A stretch of 64,000 nt of DNA from UBA1941 sp046329575 (GCA_046329575.1 JAXLUJ010000002.1:354961-418960); one strand, 5' to 3'; shown: positions 46,301 through 55,634, counted from the stretch's first letter. The notes: generated from the letters alone by a model not told the origin. Numbers and translations: made by a program.

Positions 46301-49300
46301 TCTCAATGCCACATCTACTTCATCTAGTATCGGCCCATTTCCGGTAGCTGGAAATTTTGGGTTTATATGGACTGCCAATTCCTGTACTGATACGATGATG
46401 GTAACCGTGAAACCAGTTCCGGCAATTGTCGACAATTACCAATCGATTTGCACCGGCTATTCCTACATTTCACCGGGCAATCATGTTTATACAATAACTG
46501 GTAATTACTATGATACCTTAACTGCAATAAATGGTTGCGATAGCATCATTCTAACACACCTCACCGTATTCCCTGCTCAGGTCTTTGCTTCCGGAGATAC
46601 CAATATCTGTAAAGGGTCATCTGCGGTGATCCATGCATCAGGAGCATTGTACTACCAATGGACACCCAATATCGCTATCGATAGCGTTCAGAGTGCAAAT
46701 CCGATGGTAAATCCGTCGCAAACCACCACTTACATTGTTACCGGATTTGTACCTGGGCCTAACCAATTGGTAAATGGCGATTTTTCTTCGGGTAACAATG
46801 GCTTTTCTTCAGGATACACCTATAATCCTACTGATGTAACCTTGGAAGGAACTTATGCCGTAAATGTAAATGCCAACAATGTGCATAGCGGTTTTTCAAC
46901 TTGTACCGACCATACATCCGGATCAGGAAATTTCATGGTGGTGAATGGTAGCGCCACACCAAATAGTGTGGTTTGGCAACAAACCATTCAAGTGAATCCG
47001 GGAACTGATTATGTTTTTGGGGCTTGGGTGAACACGGTTGCTAATGGCAATCCGGCTTTGTTGCAATTTAGTATTAATGGCTCGTTGCTAAATACTCCGT
47101 TTCAAGCACCTTCATCAACTTGTAACTGGAGCCAGTTTTATGCAAATTGGAACTCAGGTTCTAATTCTTCAGCAACTATCACCATTGTTAACCAGAATAC
47201 CACGTTGGGTGGAAACGATTTTGGACTTGATGATATTTTCTTCGCACCGATTTGTTTTAATAAGGATTCGGTGAAAATTACGGTACACGATACTACAATT
47301 ACAACAATTGATACATCAGTGTGCCAGGGGACAAATTATACATTACCTAAAGGAAACGTGGTGCAATTGGCCGGCACTTATATCGATACCTTTGCCACTA
47401 TTTGGGGTTGCGATAGTTTTGTGATCACTAATCTTAATATAAAGGCCAATCCTACGGTTCAGATTATTCCGGATACCATCTGTAATGGCCAATTGGGAAC
47501 GCTGAATTCAATAGTAAATCCATCAGGAGGTGTCTATAACTGGTTAGGTACCGGCAATAGCTCATCCGTCCTTTCTGTTTCTCCGTCTAGTACTACATCC
47601 TATATTTTAATTTATACCAGTAACGGGTGTAGTACTTCTGATACCGATCAAATAGTAGTAAATCCTGTACCGGTAATTCTGGTTAATGACACAGCTATTT
47701 GTTCAGGTTACGATGCATTACTTCATACATCTGTATCCGTTTCCGGTGGTAATTATTTATGGAGTAGCGGGGCTATCACTCCAAACATAACATTACATCC
47801 CGGTGCTACAACGTCGTTTACCGTATTTTACGAGGTAAATGGCTGTGCTGATACGGCAATTTCACACGTAACGGTCAATGGTGTACCGGCAGTTACTTTG
47901 TCGGCTCATGCTGCAATATGTACAACCGATAATGGTTGGATAGCAGCTACTGTTGCCGGAGGATCGCCGCAGTATCACTATAACTGGCAGCCGCCGGCTC
48001 CTGACAATGATTCCATTTTTAATTTGATTACCGGATCGTATCAGCTCATCGTTGTAGATAGCAATCATTGTTCTGATACTGCAGCTATTGTTGTTGGTCG
48101 AAATTTTCCTGCGGTAACCATCGCCTTGCAGAGCAAGCGTAATATACGATGTTTTGGAACGGCTACGGGTGCAGTAGATATTGACGTAAGCCCAGTTGCT
48201 ACTTACAACTATGTTTGGAATACATTGCCTGCACAAATCACTCAGGATGTTACCGGATTAACTCAGGGCAATTACACTGTCATTGCTACTGATTCTTTGG
48301 GTTGTGCTGACACCGCTACATTCAATCTCACCGAGCCTTCAGCCTTAATTATTTCCGGAATTACTAAAAGCGACCCGCTTTGTTATCATGGATCCAATGG
48401 TACGGCCACTGTAACGGCAACGGGTGGTAGCGGAGGGTATCACTATTCCTGGAATACGAATCCTGCGCAGCACACCGCCACAGCCGTTTCACTATCTGCT
48501 CAAACTTACACCGCAACTGTAACAGACGACAGTGCTTGTGCAATCGTGGATAGTATTCAATTGAATAATCCGCCTGCATTGATTTTAAATGAAATTAGCA
48601 ACCGATCAGTTTCCTGTAATTCTGGAAATGATGGAGAAAGCCAGGTGGCTACAACAAACGGAACACCTCCGTATGCATACGTTTGGAATTCCAACCCTGT
48701 ACAGCACGATTCCGTTGGCAACCAACTTCCGTCAGGAACTTATAGTGTTTCGGTTTCTGATTTTAATAGCTGTACTGCAACTTTAACCGTAACCATCAAC
48801 GAACCGCAAGCGTTAGCAATTGTTGTACAGCCTTTTGGAACGCATTGTTTTAATGGAGCGGATGGCTCGGCCACGGCAACTGTAACCGGAGGTGTAGCGC
48901 CATATCATTATTTATGGAGCAATGGCGATAGCACGATTACTGCTGATTCTTTAATTGCCGGTACTATTTCTGTAACTGCTTCAGATGCCCATGGTTGTTC
49001 AATTTCAGCATCTTCAAATATTTCTCAACCTACAGCCATTACTAATCAGGTTTCTTCAACAAGAACTTCCTGTTATAATATTTCCGACGGTACTATTACT
49101 TGTACTGCTGCGGGTGGAACTGGCTCGTTCCAATTCGCTCTTTATTTAGATAGTACAATTTTCATCAATTCTAATTCTTCCGGCGCATTCACCCAATTAG
49201 CACGAGGAAATTATTGGATTTTAATTTCTGATGGAAATGGTTGCCAAATATGGACACCTGTTCATGTTCCATCTGCTCCCGCTAATAGCTATTCGGCAAT

Positions 49301-50048
49301 AGGCGATACTACAAGTTGTTTTGGTGTACAATATCACGATGCAACTATTGTGGTAAATAGCAACGAGGCTGCCAATTCTCCATTTAGTTATACTTTAGAC
49401 GGAATCATCACACAGCCCAATGGCACATTTGTAAATGTTGGCGCAGGAAATCATCAGGTTTTGGTTTCCGATAAATTTGGATGTGATACGGTAATTGTGG
49501 TTCCGGTTATTATGCCCGAAGAAGGGGTGATAAACATTCTGCCGGATACAGCCGCTATTTATTTGGGCGAAATAGTACAGTTGAATACCGACTTTACGCC
49601 CTATCTGGCGTCTTCAATATCCAATTACCATTGGTCGCCTTCAGTAGGATTAAGTTGTTCTGACTGTGCTGATCCGCAGTTCAATTACTTCGGCACCATG
49701 ACTTATCACCTCACCGTTACTTACAATGGACAATGCACCGCAACTGATTATATTACCATTCATGTGGAAAACGACAATCGGTTTTATATACCGAATGTTT
49801 TTACCCCAAATGGCGACGGAGCTAACGATGTATTTTACGTTTATGGAAAGGCCTTTAAACAAATGACTATGAAGATATTTAATAGATGGGGTGAAAAAGT
49901 ATTTGAATCAAATAGCGAAAAGAATGGTTGGGACGGTTCATTTAAGGGTGAGATGCAGGAGCCTGGGGTGTATGTTTACGAAGTAAATATCACTTTTATA
50001 GATAATAAAACAGTAACGCAAACCGGTTCGGTAACTTTATTAAAATAG
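43098..50048 (+). CDS. Giant T9SS type B surface adhesin, C-terminal part
   Basis: 2316 codons of open frame; the first ten residues are out-of-phase and genuine coding resumes near 43122. About thirteen Ig-like units run to base 46425, followed by short Ig-like modules. A jelly-roll, CBM-like domain comes next (about residues 1223-1390, LVNGDFSSGNNGF...WQQTIQVNPGTDYVFGAWV). More Ig modules and SprB repeats (about 1677-1977, CFGTATGAVDI, CYHGSNGTATV, CNSGNDGESQV, CFNGADGSATA) follow. The last 90 residues are the type B sorting domain, starting FYIPNVFTPNGDGANDVF. With the frame repaired the protein would be about 3830 residues. The layout parallels SprB-type motility adhesins, but I infer only surface attachment. 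Confidence 0.88.
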   Translation: MRSATGRNCTMTATGTGTWTAMSGNPGTATITTPTSPTTTITSYSAAGTYNFIWTNGSCSDTAQIIVNTKANAGPDQSVNCVVLPGGSATMAATGTGTWTAMAGNPGTPTISTPTSPTTSITNFSAAGTYNFIWTNGGCSDTAQVIVTAKPNAGIDQTVSCVVLPGGSATMAATGTGTWTAMAGNPGTVTINTPTSPTTTITSYSAAGTYNFIWTNGGCSDTAKVVVTAKPNAGVDQTVNCVVLPGGSATMAATGTGTWTAMSGNPGSATITAATSPTTSITNFSAAGTYNFIWTNGSCSDTAQVVVTAKPNAGVDQTVSCVVLPGGSATMAATGAGTWTAMSGNPGSATIATATSPTTSITNFSAAGTYNFIWTNGGCSDTAKVVVTAKPNAGVDQTVNCVVLPGGSATMAATGTGTWTAMSGNAGSATITTATSPTTSITNFSAAGTYNFIWTNGSCSDTAQVVVTAKPNAGVDQTVSCVVLPGGSATMAATGAGTWTAMSGNPGSATIATATSPTTSITNFSAAGTYNFIWMNGGCSDTASVIITSQPDAGNAQSSLCQILPGGNVTMNGSGSGVWSAMGGNPGTATITTSASPTTSILNFSAAGTYYFIYANGSCSDTATVTVTAQPEAGSAQSTLCQMLPGGNVTMNGSGSGVWSAAGGNPGIATINSPASPTTSIINFSVAGTYQFIYSNGTCHDTAVVLVSAKPNAGVDQTVSCVVLPGGSATMAATGTGTWTAMSGNPGSATITTATSPTTSITNFSAAGTYNFIWTNGGCSDTAKVVVTAKPNAGVDQTVNCVVLPGGSATMAATGTGTWTAMSGNAGSATITTATSPTTSITNFSAAGTYNFIWTNGGCSDTAQVVVTAKPNAGVDQTVSCVVLPGGSATMAATGTGTWTAMSGNPGTATITTPTSPTTSITNFSAAGTYNFIWTNGSCSDTASVIITSQPDAGNAQSSLCQILPGGNVTMNGSGSGVWSALAGNPGTASIISTSSPTTAIQNFSAAGAYIFVYSNATCSDTVQVAISEKPQAGSDQFICQHGTITTAANSSGGVWSPLPANPAAVTILNATSTSSSIGPFPVAGNFGFIWTANSCTDTMMVTVKPVPAIVDNYQSICTGYSYISPGNHVYTITGNYYDTLTAINGCDSIILTHLTVFPAQVFASGDTNICKGSSAVIHASGALYYQWTPNIAIDSVQSANPMVNPSQTTTYIVTGFVPGPNQLVNGDFSSGNNGFSSGYTYNPTDVTLEGTYAVNVNANNVHSGFSTCTDHTSGSGNFMVVNGSATPNSVVWQQTIQVNPGTDYVFGAWVNTVANGNPALLQFSINGSLLNTPFQAPSSTCNWSQFYANWNSGSNSSATITIVNQNTTLGGNDFGLDDIFFAPICFNKDSVKITVHDTTITTIDTSVCQGTNYTLPKGNVVQLAGTYIDTFATIWGCDSFVITNLNIKANPTVQIIPDTICNGQLGTLNSIVNPSGGVYNWLGTGNSSSVLSVSPSSTTSYILIYTSNGCSTSDTDQIVVNPVPVILVNDTAICSGYDALLHTSVSVSGGNYLWSSGAITPNITLHPGATTSFTVFYEVNGCADTAISHVTVNGVPAVTLSAHAAICTTDNGWIAATVAGGSPQYHYNWQPPAPDNDSIFNLITGSYQLIVVDSNHCSDTAAIVVGRNFPAVTIALQSKRNIRCFGTATGAVDIDVSPVATYNYVWNTLPAQITQDVTGLTQGNYTVIATDSLGCADTATFNLTEPSALIISGITKSDPLCYHGSNGTATVTATGGSGGYHYSWNTNPAQHTATAVSLSAQTYTATVTDDSACAIVDSIQLNNPPALILNEISNRSVSCNSGNDGESQVATTNGTPPYAYVWNSNPVQHDSVGNQLPSGTYSVSVSDFNSCTATLTVTINEPQALAIVVQPFGTHCFNGADGSATATVTGGVAPYHYLWSNGDSTITADSLIAGTISVTASDAHGCSISASSNISQPTAITNQVSSTRTSCYNISDGTITCTAAGGTGSFQFALYLDSTIFINSNSSGAFTQLARGNYWILISDGNGCQIWTPVHVPSAPANSYSAIGDTTSCFGVQYHDATIVVNSNEAANSPFSYTLDGIITQPNGTFVNVGAGNHQVLVSDKFGCDTVIVVPVIMPEEGVINILPDTAAIYLGEIVQLNTDFTPYLASSISNYHWSPSVGLSCSDCADPQFNYFGTMTYHLTVTYNGQCTATDYITIHVENDNRFYIPNVFTPNGDGANDVFYVYGKAFKQMTMKIFNRWGEKVFESNSEKNGWDGSFKGEMQEPGVYVYEVNITFIDNKTVTQTGSVTLLK

Positions 50049-50236
50049 TTAGGGCATCTAAATTGGTTAGATTGGTAAAAGAGAATTGGTTTTTGATTGA
50101 GGCTCAAACTGTTCGAACACCATTAATTTGCTATCCAAACTTTAAGTTAATACAGGACGGGAATTCTATTTACATATATTGAATTAAAATATAAAGTGCG
50201 CTGCTTTTTAATTATGTTCGCACAAAATTTAAGTAC
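50049..50236. other. Intergenic region upstream of AT-hook gene
   Basis: 188 bp, strongly AT-rich, with no hairpin or ORF that I can support. It presumably holds the promoter of the gene at 50237. Confidence 0.3.
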
Positions 50237-50560
50237 ATGAAAAAAATCTCTGTTTCAGACAATCACTCGAGCCTAATGGCTGATTTTTTCCGTGAAGAGG
50301 AGAAAAAATTAGTTCAAAAATTAAATGATTTGCGTGAAGTACTGGCTCAGCTAACTGGTGGTTCTGTATCAGGAGGAAAACGTCGTGGACGTCCTGCAAA
50401 AGCCAAAGCAGAAGGTGCGGCTCCCAAAAAGCGCGGTCGTAAGCCCGGAACAAAGATCACAAAACCTTATACTGGTAAAAAGCGCGGACCAAAGCCTAAA
50501 AATGTGGCGGGTAGTTCAGCGCCGGCTCCGGCACCTGAATCAACCGATAATCAAGCTTAG
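50237..50560 (+). CDS. Small basic AT-hook-like DNA-binding protein
   Basis: 107 aa. The N-terminal half (about 1-45) is predicted helical, with a Glu/Lys-rich segment REEEKKLVQKLNDLREVLAQL resembling a coiled coil. The C-terminal half is a Lys/Arg/Pro/Gly tail with three AT-hook-like cores: KRRGRPAK, KKRGRKPG and KKRGPKPK. It ends in a Pro/Ala stretch. RGRP is the classic minor-groove AT-hook core. A dimerising coiled coil plus AT hooks suggests a nucleoid-associated or regulatory role; no experimental analogue is claimed. The unit is closed by its own terminator. Confidence 0.7.
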   Translation: MKKISVSDNHSSLMADFFREEEKKLVQKLNDLREVLAQLTGGSVSGGKRRGRPAKAKAEGAAPKKRGRKPGTKITKPYTGKKRGPKPKNVAGSSAPAPAPESTDNQA

Positions 50561-50578
50561 CATAAGCTATTTCGCAAA

Positions 50579-50605
50579 AAGCCGCTCTACAGAGCGGCTT
50601 TTTTA
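50579..50605 (+). terminator. Rho-independent terminator after AT-hook gene
   Basis: AGCCGCTC (50580-50587), TACA loop, GAGCGGCT (50592-50599), then T-run to 50605. Confidence 0.92.
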
Positions 50606-50878
50606 TTGCGTTAATTGCTTTTGGATACAGGGATTCCATAAAGTATTGCGGTTAAGTTGAAGCAGAAATTGGTAATGCTGAAACGGAATGAAATGGTTTA
50701 CCGTTTTTCAATTCATGAAACTTACTACTGGCGATGATTCAGCTTTTCTGCTGCCACTCTATAGCGGCTTGTCAAAAAGCACGGCCTCAAAGTATTAGAA
50801 TAATGGAGTAGAAGGCCATAAGCAAAGCATTCTACCAACAAGCTGAAGGTATTTGAGAGTTTAATGGATAAAGCGATT
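50606..50878. other. Intergenic stretch with no recognisable gene
   Basis: 273 bp between two terminators. Several short ORFs exist but none has a convincing start or coding character. I see no conserved motif; it may be a degraded gene remnant. Confidence 0.3.
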
Positions 50879-50921
50879 CCATAGAAAATAAAAAAGGGGC
50901 CGAAGCCCCTTTTTATTTTCT
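50879..50921. terminator. Long bidirectional terminator hairpin
   Basis: CCATAGAAAATAAAAAAGGGGC, a CGAA loop and GCCCCTTTTTATTTTCTATGG: about 20 bp of stem with one bulged A. It lies 15 bp after the stop of the minus-strand T9SS gene and would work in both directions because the A/T tracts flank the GC core on each side. Confidence 0.85.
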
Positions 50922-50935
50922 ATGGAAATCAACAA

Positions 50936-53416
50936 TTATTTAATAATGCTGATTTGCTTAACAGTCATTGACTTTCCGTTCTCAATCTTCAACAGATACA
51001 AGCCGGTTGAAAGTGCATTAAGATCCACAATATATCCATTACCATTTGATTTAGTTAACGGCGTTTTTGCAGTAACTGCTTTTCCGGTAACATCATAAGC
51101 GGTAACTTCCAAAGGTTGATCTTCAGGAGCTGTAATCACAAAGGTGCCTTTCGAAGGATTCGGAGAAACTGAAACTGAACCTGCGAAAGCTTCATCCTCA
51201 ATACCGAGCGCCACATTTACATAAACCGTATCGCGATCCGTGCCAAACTGATTGGAAACTTCAAGCGTTACCATTTTGGTTCCTGCTGTGCTGTAGGTCT
51301 TATTGAAAATGGTCACATTAGTTTTGCCGGTGTTATCGCCCCACGTCCAACGACGAGAAGTTGGGAAGTACAAGCTGCTATCGCGGAAGATGAAGTTGTT
51401 TCCCCAATTTTGCTTGTAACGAATAATCGCTACTGGCGATGAAGAAACGATAACTGTACGCGTTACGGTAGCGGTGTTATTCGAGTTATCGGTAACACTG
51501 TAGGTAACTGTATAAACACCAACTGAATCCTTATTTACATTACTTCCGTAAGTTGGTGTTGGAAGCGTTGTACCGCATTTGGATGCTACCACACCGGAAT
51601 CAGTGTAAGCTGTTCCAACAAGAATGTACATGGTATCAGGACCAATCAAAGAAAGGTCTGGAATCACATTATCGAAGTTTTTAGTAAACCCTGAGAATGG
51701 GAAATCAATGTTTTTGCAGATGAAGAACTTGGCAGGATTTCCGCCCAATTTATTTGAACCGGTATTACGGTAATCGGGTTGCGTTAAAACAACCGGTACA
51801 TTGTAGTAGTTCGATTTAGTGAAAGTAGAAACTGAAACCACAGGGAAAAGCGAACCGCCGAATTCACCTTCAGGGGTAGTTGATCCCACCTGGCCGCCGA
51901 ATTTGTCATCACCGGCTGTAAAGTTGATCATATCGGTTACTTTCTGATTATCGAGGTTAATACCAACTCCGAACAAATTAGGTGACACGTTATTGGTAGA
52001 AGAAGTTTGGCTAGCGGCCAACGATGAATCCGTATCATTCCAGAAGAAGAATATCTTTTTGCCATCCTCGGTACGAGAAGATTGCATACGATTTCCTTCG
52101 TCAACGGCTGCGTCACTTCCTGAGGCAACGGTATATTCGCCGGTAAGGGCATAAACCTCATGGAAGAAGTGCGACTTCCATTCACAGCCGCTGGTTCCGG
52201 TGTGATAAATATCGTACATATACAAACCAGCCGATGGAATATAAGTGTCGTAGCTGGCATTCGTAGAATCTACCCAATATACGATAGCGCCGATATGTAC
52301 CTGACCTTGATAGTCAACAGCTATATCGATATCGCCTTCAATTGATTTCTGAACCGGAATTGCAGTTCCATTTGATTCAACATATGGATCTTCCATCATG
52401 CCCTGAATCTCATTCATTTTGATTTCCTGTGGAGCTGACCAAGTATCGCCATAGTCATCCGACTTCATAGCGTATAAACGCATTACGTGGTAGTCGTCTT
52501 CCTCCATGTCTGATTTGAAAATAATCCAACCATACTGGCCGGTAGGATCAAATGCGATAGTAGCTGTGTTCAGCAAAGAGCTCTGATCGTTACCGGAAGC
52601 ATCTTTGGCTTTGGCTACGTTCATTGCAATTTTCTGATTGCTCCAGCTAACGTTCTTCAAACTATCAACCCAAACGCCGCGGATCAGGATTAAACCACCG
52701 ATATCATAAATATTATTACCCTGGTCATGGAAATCGTAGTTCAAACTGAAATACTTGCCAGGAGCGCCTTGTACAAAGCTAAAACCGGCCGTAAGGTTAC
52801 CGCCGTTAATAGTGTCGCGAGAAGATTTATATGTAGCGTGATTATCGCTTAACTGGGCTACACCATGTGCTTCACCATACCAAATGGCATTTGTAGCTCC
52901 ATTATGCCAGGTACCGGTGTAGGCCATGTACATACTGTCGATTGAAGTTGCTCCGGTTGGTTTATAGAACGCAGCCTGCGGATAACGGCTGCTATAATCT
53001 GTATTGTTAGCAAGCGGATTCAGCACGCCAAGATTAGGAGTCCAAACCTGACCGCCATCTCTTGATATATCATAACGATATTGTGCAATGTTAGACCCAC
53101 CGCAACAAGTGGCAGGGGAAACGTCAGAACGGTGAATGAATACGGCGGCATTGGTGGCATCGTCAGTAATAATTTGGTTACATCCGCTATTCAATACGGT
53201 GTACAAATTACCGGCGGTGCTCAATTCAGCCTTATCGAGCGAACGCAGCGACCTGGAGGCCGAGCTGCTGGTAGCAGGAAGGGTTCCCTTGCGGATCACT
53301 TTTACATTCTGAGTGATCGGCCGTGCTTTAGGATCGCGCGGCATGCGAGGATCTCCTGCCAAAATCGTCCCAACGGCTAAAGAAGCCAGGGCCATAGACA
53401 GTACATACTTTTTCAT
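50936..53416 (-). CDS. Secreted T9SS type A cargo protein with DUF5011 and PKD domains
   Basis: 826 aa from ATG 53416, where MKKYVLSMALASLAVG starts a signal peptide; a longer reading from 53500 has no support. A long N-terminal region (about 60-560) contains GG.VWTPNLG, WSNQKIAMN and repeated Asp-rich strand segments reminiscent of BNR/sialidase-type propellers, but I cannot assign an activity. A DUF5011 Ig-like domain follows (about 590-665, DNSNNTATVTRTVIV), then a PKD-like domain (about 670-735, RRWTWGDNTGKTN). The last 85 residues are a type A sorting domain (SVSPNPSKGTFVI...GLYLLKIENG). Secretion through T9SS is strongly indicated. Confidence 0.87.
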   Translation of the reverse strand: MKKYVLSMALASLAVGTILAGDPRMPRDPKARPITQNVKVIRKGTLPATSSSASRSLRSLDKAELSTAGNLYTVLNSGCNQIITDDATNAAVFIHRSDVSPATCCGGSNIAQYRYDISRDGGQVWTPNLGVLNPLANNTDYSSRYPQAAFYKPTGATSIDSMYMAYTGTWHNGATNAIWYGEAHGVAQLSDNHATYKSSRDTINGGNLTAGFSFVQGAPGKYFSLNYDFHDQGNNIYDIGGLILIRGVWVDSLKNVSWSNQKIAMNVAKAKDASGNDQSSLLNTATIAFDPTGQYGWIIFKSDMEEDDYHVMRLYAMKSDDYGDTWSAPQEIKMNEIQGMMEDPYVESNGTAIPVQKSIEGDIDIAVDYQGQVHIGAIVYWVDSTNASYDTYIPSAGLYMYDIYHTGTSGCEWKSHFFHEVYALTGEYTVASGSDAAVDEGNRMQSSRTEDGKKIFFFWNDTDSSLAASQTSSTNNVSPNLFGVGINLDNQKVTDMINFTAGDDKFGGQVGSTTPEGEFGGSLFPVVSVSTFTKSNYYNVPVVLTQPDYRNTGSNKLGGNPAKFFICKNIDFPFSGFTKNFDNVIPDLSLIGPDTMYILVGTAYTDSGVVASKCGTTLPTPTYGSNVNKDSVGVYTVTYSVTDNSNNTATVTRTVIVSSSPVAIIRYKQNWGNNFIFRDSSLYFPTSRRWTWGDNTGKTNVTIFNKTYSTAGTKMVTLEVSNQFGTDRDTVYVNVALGIEDEAFAGSVSVSPNPSKGTFVITAPEDQPLEVTAYDVTGKAVTAKTPLTKSNGNGYIVDLNALSTGLYLLKIENGKSMTVKQISIIK

Positions 53417-53534
53417 GCGTAAATTTTTATTTTTTGAAGTTGCCAAATGTAGCCAAAAACGACAAATAACAGCACCTTTAATAGTGGATATTTTCGTCAC
53501 GGAATTGTAATAAAGCGCAATTGTTAAAATCGCA

Positions 53535-54557
53535 CTATTCGAACAGGGAACTATTTAAAGCCGGCGGGGTTTTCCCGATATGGCGATACGCCAATTCTGT
53601 AGCTTCCCGCCCTCTTGGGGTTCGCTTTAAAAATCCTTGCATGATCAGATATGGTTCATAAACTTCTTCAATGGTACCGGCATCTTCACCCACCGCAGTG
53701 GCAATCGTATTCAATCCCACCGGACCGCCCTTAAATTTTTCGATAATCGCCAAAATGATTCGATTATCCATTTCATCAAGGCCCAGCGCATCTACATTCA
53801 AGGCTTCCAACGCATACTTTGCTATTTCCAGTGTTATGGTTCCATCGCCCTTAATCTGGGCAAAGTCTCGAACGCGTCTTAAAAGAAGATTGGCAATTCG
53901 CGGGGTACCCCGGCTGCGCCTGGCGATTTCGTAGGCAGCTTGCTCGTGAATGGGTGCGTTCAGAATTCCACAGGAACGCTTAATGATGCCGGAAAGAACT
54001 TCCGGGCCATAATATTCCAGGCGAAAGGTGATGCCAAATCGCGAACGAAGCGGTGCAGTGAGCAGTCCGCTTCTGGTGGTGGCGCCAACCAGGGTAAAAG
54101 GGTTTAACCCAATTTGAATACTTCTTGCGTTTGGACCGGTTTCGATCATGATGTCGATCTTGAAATCTTCCATCGCGCTATACAAATATTCTTCAATCAC
54201 CGGCGAAAGCCGGTGGATTTCATCAATAAAAAGAACATCATTTGTTCCTAGGCCTGTTAACAAACCCGCCAAATCACCCGGTTTTTCAAGCACCGGTCCG
54301 CTGGTGATCTTCATATTTACACCCATTTCCATGGAAACGATATGAGACAGGGTTGTTTTTCCTAAGCCTGGAGGACCGTGCAGCAATACGTGGTCTAGCG
54401 CCTCGCCACGGCGTTTGGCGGCTTCCATAAAAACAAAAAGGTTCTCAATGATCTGTGGCTGCCCCTGAAAGTCATCGATCCGCTTTGGGCGCAACGCCCG
54501 TTCTACTTCCTGCTCTTCAGGAAGTAAATTCTCATCGGGATGTGTGTGCGGATTCAA
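53535..54557 (-). CDS. ruvB: Holliday junction branch-migration helicase RuvB
   Basis: 340 aa AAA+ motor of the RuvABC complex. It has Walker A GPPGLGKTT (about 61-69), Walker B FIDEIHRLS, sensor 1 region GATTRSGLLTAPLRSRFG and the C-terminal winged-helix with TPRGREATELAY. The first codon is TTG (54557), giving the expected RuvB N-terminus MNPHTHPDEN; no in-frame ATG occurs until about residue 48. The next gene, lpxD, is on the same strand 48 bp upstream. Confidence 0.95.
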   Translation of the reverse strand: MNPHTHPDENLLPEEQEVERALRPKRIDDFQGQPQIIENLFVFMEAAKRRGEALDHVLLHGPPGLGKTTLSHIVSMEMGVNMKITSGPVLEKPGDLAGLLTGLGTNDVLFIDEIHRLSPVIEEYLYSAMEDFKIDIMIETGPNARSIQIGLNPFTLVGATTRSGLLTAPLRSRFGITFRLEYYGPEVLSGIIKRSCGILNAPIHEQAAYEIARRSRGTPRIANLLLRRVRDFAQIKGDGTITLEIAKYALEALNVDALGLDEMDNRIILAIIEKFKGGPVGLNTIATAVGEDAGTIEEVYEPYLIMQGFLKRTPRGREATELAYRHIGKTPPALNSSLFE

Positions 54558-54605
54558 ATGCTGCGAATTTGCGGCAAAGAAAATAAACTTCGAATGCTGA
54601 GCTTC

Positions 54606-55634
54606 TTAAAACTGGTTCTTTTCATTTTTCTTTAGCCATTCCAGCAACTCCGGAATGCGCCTGAGATAAGCCAATTGTTTGTAGTGCTCCCGAAATGCCA
54701 TAGCAGGCGAACCGGTAACTGCAGCATTTTCAGTTAAAATGCTTTTTGACACTCCACTTTGCGCATTGATTTTTACCCCATCAGCAATTTTGATGTGCCC
54801 CACCATACCTACCTGCCCGCCAATCATCACCTGTTTTCCGATTTTAGTGCTTCCGGAAATACCGGTTTGGGCTGCAATTACGGTATCCTCACCAATCTCC
54901 ACGTTGTGGGCGATGTGAACCAGATTATCCAGTTTCACGCCGTTACCAATTGAGGTTTTACCAATTGTAGCCCGATCGATTACCGTATTAGCGCCAATCT
55001 CAACATCATCACCAATTACTACTATTCCCGTTTGAGGGATTTTTTGAAAGCGGCCATCTGCCTTTGGGGCAAAACCAAAACCATCGCCTCCAATCACTAC
55101 ACCGGCATGTAAAACACAATTGCTTCCAATTTTGCATCCGGCATAAATCTTCACTCCTGAATGTACAATGGTGTTGTGCCCGATCTCTACATTTTCGCCA
55201 ATAAAAACATGAGGATATATAGAAACATTCCTGCCTAATTTTACATGGTCGGAAACATAGGCGAATGCTCCCAGATAAAGCCCTTCATCATGCGTTGAAG
55301 AAGCGGAAATATAAACCGGTTGTTCCATGCCGGTCTTTCTTTCAGCGTTCATCATTTGTTGATAAAGCGTTAGCAATTGCGTGAAGGCGGCATAAGGATC
55401 GTTAACGCGAATAACTGCCTTTACATGACTATTATTTACTTCAAGCGTTCGGTTTACCAATAAAATACCCGCCCGCGTGGTTCCTGCACACCACTCATAT
55501 TTTGGATTTGCAATGAAAGAAAGCGCATCGATATCGGCTTCTTCAATTTTTGCAATGGCCGATACCGCATGAGCGCCGTCGCCTTCTATTGATCCACCTA
55601 CTAAAGCCGCTATCTGATTAGCCTGAAACTGCAT
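54606..55634 (-). CDS. lpxD: UDP-3-O-(3-hydroxyacyl)glucosamine N-acyltransferase
   Basis: 342 aa. It adds the second acyl chain in lipid A synthesis. The N-terminal uridine-binding domain (about 1-100) is followed by a left-handed beta-helix of hexapeptide repeats (GENVEIGHNTIVHSGVKI and many more, about 105-310). The active-site His region is HIAHNVEIGEDTVIAAQTG, and a C-terminal helix follows. Full length. Confidence 0.95.
   Translation of the reverse strand: MQFQANQIAALVGGSIEGDGAHAVSAIAKIEEADIDALSFIANPKYEWCAGTTRAGILLVNRTLEVNNSHVKAVIRVNDPYAAFTQLLTLYQQMMNAERKTGMEQPVYISASSTHDEGLYLGAFAYVSDHVKLGRNVSIYPHVFIGENVEIGHNTIVHSGVKIYAGCKIGSNCVLHAGVVIGGDGFGFAPKADGRFQKIPQTGIVVIGDDVEIGANTVIDRATIGKTSIGNGVKLDNLVHIAHNVEIGEDTVIAAQTGISGSTKIGKQVMIGGQVGMVGHIKIADGVKINAQSGVSKSILTENAAVTGSPAMAFREHYKQLAYLRRIPELLEWLKKNEKNQF

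Larger units (their letters stand above)
40430..46425 (+). repeat. About 25 tandem 240-nt (80-residue) Ig-like units
   Basis: Units begin at KPNAGxDQTV and run LPGGSATMAATGTGTWTAM, then NPGTATI, then SPTTSITNFSAAGTYNFIW and GCSDTA. The start-to-start spacing is 240 nt throughout. Most neighbouring units are very similar; diverged units (QPDAGNAQSS, QPEAGSAQST) sit near 44749, 44989 and 45949, and the last (KPQAGSDQF) near 46189. Each unit has two conserved Cys, probably a disulfide in an exported beta-sandwich. Confidence 0.9.

Noticed and set aside
40430..46425. Possible CRISPR array because of regular spacing
   Set aside because: The unit is 240 nt, translates in one frame and has no short repeat/unique spacer structure.
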